From contig JAQBQJ010000565.1 of assembly GCA_028287065.1 (NCBI GenBank), positions 1 through 35,285 on the forward strand: a stretch of DNA of 35,285 bases, read 5' to 3'. Under the pieces are notes generated by a model, which did no database searches, was not told where the DNA came from, and was given only the letters and a program-made list of their open reading frames with translations. Below are positions 32,319-35,285 of the stretch, piece after piece. The DNA comes from Labilithrix sp. (lineage in GTDB: Bacteria; Myxococcota_A; Polyangia; Polyangiales; Polyangiaceae). The stretch's first letter is position 1. Each line of letters starts with the position of its first letter. The translations under genes and the position numbers were made by a program.

Positions 32319-32729
32319 ATGAACCTGCCCAAGCTTGCCTCGATGGTCGTCACCGGAATCGCTCTCGTCTCGTTCTCGGGGTCCGCGCTCGCCGACGCGA
32401 AGCCGCTGGAGGTGAAGCGCCTCGTCTTCGCGCGCGGCATCGACGGCCACGAGCCGCAAGAGGTCGGCACGACGTTCTCGACGAAGGACGATCGCGTCTA
32501 CGCGTTCGTCGAGCTCTCGAACGCCGGCGCCGACGACAACATCGACGTCGTGTTCCAGCCGCCGAGCGGCGGGTCGTTCGCGGTGCCGCTGAAGGTGAGC
32601 GGAAAGGCCGCGCGCTTCCGCACGTGGGCCTTCACGCGCAAGACGCAAGAGGCCGGCGAATGGACGGTCATCGTCCGCGACAGCGGCAACAAGGTCCTGT
32701 CGCGTCAGTCATTCACCGTCACCAAGTGA
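32319..32729 (+). CDS. secreted DUF2914-like protein
   Basis: A 136-residue protein with a signal peptide (MNLPKLASMVVTGIALVSFSGSALA, cleavage after ALA). The mature beta-sandwich reads like DUF2914: RVYAFVELSNAGADDNIDVVFQ, VPLKVSGKAARFRTWAFTRK, GEWTVIVRDSGNKVLSRQSFTV. ATG 32319 is chosen because it gives the signal peptide; the long track ORF from 31974 is a different-frame extension. Function is unknown; the family is periplasmic or extracellular. It ends 9 nt before the stop of the convergent enoyl-CoA hydratase gene. Confidence 0.82.
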   Translation: MNLPKLASMVVTGIALVSFSGSALADAKPLEVKRLVFARGIDGHEPQEVGTTFSTKDDRVYAFVELSNAGADDNIDVVFQPPSGGSFAVPLKVSGKAARFRTWAFTRKTQEAGEWTVIVRDSGNKVLSRQSFTVTK

Positions 32730-32738
32730 CGGGCGCGG

Positions 32739-33524
32739 TCACGTTCCGGTGAACGCCGGCTTCCGCTTCTCGAGGAACGCCTTCATGCCCTCGGCGCGAT
32801 CCTTCGTGCCGAACAGCATCGCGAACGACTGCGTCTCGAGCGCGTTGGCCACGTCGAGCGGCACGTCCGCGCCGCTGAAGAGCACGCGCTTGCACTGCGC
32901 GACGGCGAGGCGCCCTTTCGAAGCGATCTTCGCGGCCTGCTCGCGCACCTTCGTCAGCAGCTCGGCATGCGGCACGACCGCATTCACGAGCCCGATCCTC
33001 CGGGCCTCTTCGGCATCCACCGTGTCGCCCGTGTAACAGAGCTCGCGTGCACGACCGATGCCGACGCGCCGCGCGAGGCGCTGCGTGCCGCCGAATCCCG
33101 GCATGACGCCGAGGTTGACCTCGGGCTGACCGAGCTTCGCTTTGTCGCTCGCGTAGAGGAAGTCGCATGCGAGCGCGATCTCGCATCCGCCGCCCAGCGC
33201 GAAGCCGTTGATCGCGCCGATGACGGGGAACGGCGCCTTCTCGATGCGCGAGCACACGCGATGGCCCATCTCGGAGAACGCGCGGGCCTGCTCGGTCGTC
33301 ATCTCGAGCATCGCGGCGATGTCGGCCCCGGCCGCGAAGGCCTTGTCGCCCGCGCCGGTGAGGATCGCACACGACACGGTCGCGTCCGCGGACAGCGTCG
33401 CGAGCGTCGCGTCGAGCTCGGCGAGGAGCTCCGCGTTCAGCGCGTTGAGCTTGTCGGGGCGATTGAGGGTGAGGACTGCGATCGCGGCGTCAGTCGAGCG
33501 GTCGCACAGGACGGTGTTCGTCAT
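32739..33524 (-). CDS. enoyl-CoA hydratase/crotonase-family enzyme
   Basis: A 261-residue crotonase-fold enzyme that adds water to 2-enoyl-CoA (beta-oxidation or related). Motifs are NRPDKLNALN, the oxyanion-hole FAAGADIAAM, NGFALGGGCEIALACDF with the first catalytic Glu (115), and LGQPEVNLGVMPGFGGTQRL with the second Glu (135). Both are present, as in true hydratases, and the 20-residue spacing matches mammalian ECHS1 (Glu144/Glu164). The C-terminus (FLEKRKPAFTGT) is normal. Minus-strand TAGTCC lies 6 nt upstream of ATG 33524: likely leaderless. Exact chain-length preference is unknown. It is monocistronic between convergent and tandem neighbours. Confidence 0.95.
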   Translation of the reverse strand: MTNTVLCDRSTDAAIAVLTLNRPDKLNALNAELLAELDATLATLSADATVSCAILTGAGDKAFAAGADIAAMLEMTTEQARAFSEMGHRVCSRIEKAPFPVIGAINGFALGGGCEIALACDFLYASDKAKLGQPEVNLGVMPGFGGTQRLARRVGIGRARELCYTGDTVDAEEARRIGLVNAVVPHAELLTKVREQAAKIASKGRLAVAQCKRVLFSGADVPLDVANALETQSFAMLFGTKDRAEGMKAFLEKRKPAFTGT

Positions 33525-33542
33525 GCGCGCGGACTAACACGA

Positions 33543-35225
33543 TCACCACGTCTCGACCACCGTCGCCCGATGGTGGTCCCACCCGAGCATCGCGTAGACC
33601 GACGCGAGCCGCTCCTTCACGCGCGCCATCTGCGCGTAGTCGCCGCCCGAGGTGCGCCCGACGGCGACGAGCATGCGCTCGGCGCCCTCGACGTCGCCCG
33701 CCGCGAGCGCCGCGTCCGCGTCGTCGAGCGTCCATGGCGTCGCATGGGCTTCGAAGAACCAGGGAGGAGGAATCGCGTTCGCGAGCGGCTGAGGGAAGTC
33801 GCGCGCGAGGCCGAGCTCGGCGACGATGATGCGCACCGCGTCGGGCGCGTAGGCGGTCGCGTTGTGCAGGACGCCCGCGAACCACACGTCGACGTCGTCG
33901 GCGAGCCAGCGTGCGTCGCCCGTCGCGCGGGACACGAGCACGACCGGCACGCGCTCGTTCTTCGCGCGCGGATGCGGATAGAAGTACGTCGCGATCGAAT
34001 CGCCCTCGCGGTTCTCCGCGATGTCGAGCAGACACGGATCGCGCCCAGCGAGCATCGTCCAGCGTGCGCGCGGATCGCGGAGCGTGATGCCGAGCCTCTG
34101 CACGCGGGCAAACACCCCGCTGCGGGCCTCGAACGCGTCGGCCATGCGCGTGAGCACGTCCGAGCGCGCCTCGAGGAGCGCCAACATACCGAGAAGACCG
34201 TCGTGCGGCGTGGGCGCGCGGCGCTCGGTTCCGTCGCGCGGGGCAGGGACGATCTCCTCGCGTGCGCCGCTCGCGGCGCCGCGTGGATTGCGTGCAGGTT
34301 GCAACAAAACCTCGGCGTGACCTTCGAACGAGGTGTTCGAAGGCAGCGTCGCCTCGATGCTCGCCGCGAGCCGTCGCGGGTTCGCTTCGATCTGCGGAGC
34401 GTCGGTCCGCACGAGCCGTACGTCGACGTGCTTCGCCACGGTGAGCCGCACCGACGGCGTCTCGGGCCGGAACGCGATGCGCTCGACGGGCCCGTTCGGC
34501 GACCGTCGCGACTCGAGGACGAGCCCGTTGCTCCCGCGCGTGAGGAGGTGCGCAGCGCCGGGCACGGTCGTGCGCGAGACGAACGAGCCGGTCACGCGAT
34601 CGAGCGTGGTGACGTGCGTGACGGAGCCGGCCTCGCGGCGCTCGACCGAGGCGACGTGCACGCCGCTCGACGTCGCGATCGGCGGGAGCGCATGCGAGCC
34701 GTCGACGTGATGCGTGTGCACGACCTGCCAGGTGCCGAGGTCGACTGCGAGCACGTCGCGCTGATCGGTCGCGAAGAAGAGCAGGTCGCCGGCGATCGTC
34801 CCGTGCGCGCCGACGTGCTGCATGGTCCCGCCGACGTGGATCTTCGTGTCGAAGGCGCCGGTCGCGAGATCGGCGAGCGCGATGTCGATTCCGTCTCCTC
34901 CGGCGGATGGAATGACCGACACGTGCCGCCCGTCGCGCTCACCCGCGAACGCGACCTGTTTCGGCGATGTGCGCTTCCAGAGCCGAGCCCCACTCGCATC
35001 GGCGTACGCGGCGATCTCGCGATCGTCGCGCACGACGAAGAACGCCCCGTGCCTCTCGACGCGCCATCCAATCCCGAACGGCGCGGGCTCGAGCCTCACC
35101 TCGCGCAGCACCTCGCCGGTCGCGCGATCGACCGCCACGAGCCGAGCCCCGGACTCGCGCATCCAGGCGACGGTGCCGTCGGTGGAGAAGGCGAAGAGGG
35201 GAGTGGAGACGGGGGCGAGGGGCAA
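33543..35225 (-). CDS. PQQ-like beta-propeller protein
   Basis: A 560-residue protein started at TTG 35225. The frame is open further to the window end but reads low-complexity Phe-His repeats, and TACACT 10 nt upstream of the TTG fits the promoter pattern of this genome. The N-terminal ~270 residues contain PQQ/WD-like blades (GARLVAVDRATGEVLREV, DASGARLWKR, DQRDVLAVDLGTWQVVHTH). The C-terminal half is unrelated, with LAGRDPCLLDIAENREGDS and RVPVVLVSRATGDARWLADDVDVWFAG, and ends in helices. There is no signal peptide. The propeller probably scaffolds binding. Function is unknown. The start and promoter are close to the window edge, so an upstream partner cannot be judged. Confidence 0.8.
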   Translation of the reverse strand: MPLAPVSTPLFAFSTDGTVAWMRESGARLVAVDRATGEVLREVRLEPAPFGIGWRVERHGAFFVVRDDREIAAYADASGARLWKRTSPKQVAFAGERDGRHVSVIPSAGGDGIDIALADLATGAFDTKIHVGGTMQHVGAHGTIAGDLLFFATDQRDVLAVDLGTWQVVHTHHVDGSHALPPIATSSGVHVASVERREAGSVTHVTTLDRVTGSFVSRTTVPGAAHLLTRGSNGLVLESRRSPNGPVERIAFRPETPSVRLTVAKHVDVRLVRTDAPQIEANPRRLAASIEATLPSNTSFEGHAEVLLQPARNPRGAASGAREEIVPAPRDGTERRAPTPHDGLLGMLALLEARSDVLTRMADAFEARSGVFARVQRLGITLRDPRARWTMLAGRDPCLLDIAENREGDSIATYFYPHPRAKNERVPVVLVSRATGDARWLADDVDVWFAGVLHNATAYAPDAVRIIVAELGLARDFPQPLANAIPPPWFFEAHATPWTLDDADAALAAGDVEGAERMLVAVGRTSGGDYAQMARVKERLASVYAMLGWDHHRATVVETW

Positions 35226-35264
35226 GGAGGAGGGGAGTGTAGCGCCGGAGATTCGAGATAACAG

Positions 35265-35285
35265 GTGATGGAAATGGAAATGGAA
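35265..35285. repeat. short tandem repeat at window end
   Basis: ATGGAA repeats three times (GATGGAAATGGAAATGGAA) and continues to the window edge. Too little is visible to say whether it is part of a longer microsatellite. Confidence 0.5.

Noticed and set aside
32967-35261. 764-aa plus-strand ORF
   Set aside because: Antisense shadow of the enoyl-CoA hydratase and propeller genes; Arg-rich, no motif, and the minus-strand frames carry real family signatures.

Overview
The window is about 35 kb of very GC-rich, gene-dense DNA with strong third-position G/C bias. It carries many lipoproteins with Ala/Gly/Asp-rich linkers, a Hanks-type Ser/Thr kinase with a transmembrane segment, and a c-heme/copper monooxygenase. 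This style suggests a myxobacterium of the Polyangia type (Sorangium/Labilithrix-like). That placement is inference from gene content and composition, not a search. There are no phage genes, transposases, CRISPR arrays, rRNAs or recognisable tRNAs. The region looks chromosomal, and most of it is housekeeping.

Layout: (1) 1-2.1 kb: 3' end of an AsmA-like protein, a small Lys/Ala-tailed protein, a long palindromic repeat, and serC on the minus strand. (2) 2.1-5.7 kb: two lipoproteins, fmt, and a convergent Ser/Thr kinase. (3) 5.8-12.5 kb: a giant Lhr helicase overlapping a Nei-type DNA glycosylase (a DNA-repair pair), then a metallophosphatase. (4) 12.6-17.7 kb: a copper type II monooxygenase lipoprotein, a predicted rod-shaped small RNA, hflX, a TPR-like lipoprotein and a PH-like membrane protein. 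(5) 17.8-21.1 kb: hutU, a frameshifted four-helix-bundle gene between low-complexity tracts, and an endonuclease/exonuclease/phosphatase lipoprotein. (6) 21.2-26.1 kb: a VOC protein, a BamA-like outer-membrane protein, a DHH phosphoesterase, a glycerophosphodiesterase and a LolB-like lipoprotein. (7) 26.1-30.2 kb: a tiny repeated peptide, a His-rich metal-binding protein behind an ArsR/SmtB sensor, an Rsm22-like methyltransferase, thiE and a membrane-anchored protein. (8) 30.2-35.3 kb: a second copy of the palindromic repeat, holB with a B-box membrane protein, a four-TM protein, a DUF2914-like protein, an enoyl-CoA hydratase and a beta-propeller protein running to the window edge.

The most interesting items are not ordinary genes. 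One is a ~115-bp palindromic repeat present twice, each time between convergent genes. Another is a 19-bp palindrome found inside two unrelated genes in the same reading frame, with compensatory changes. Others are a candidate structured RNA upstream of hflX, an hflX that seems to start at ATT behind a good promoter, and a 33-codon ORF with a duplicated core whose copies differ only at synonymous sites. Many genes also have a TAnnnT element 6-10 nt before the start codon, which suggests widespread leaderless transcription. All functional calls come from reading the translations; no database search was run.
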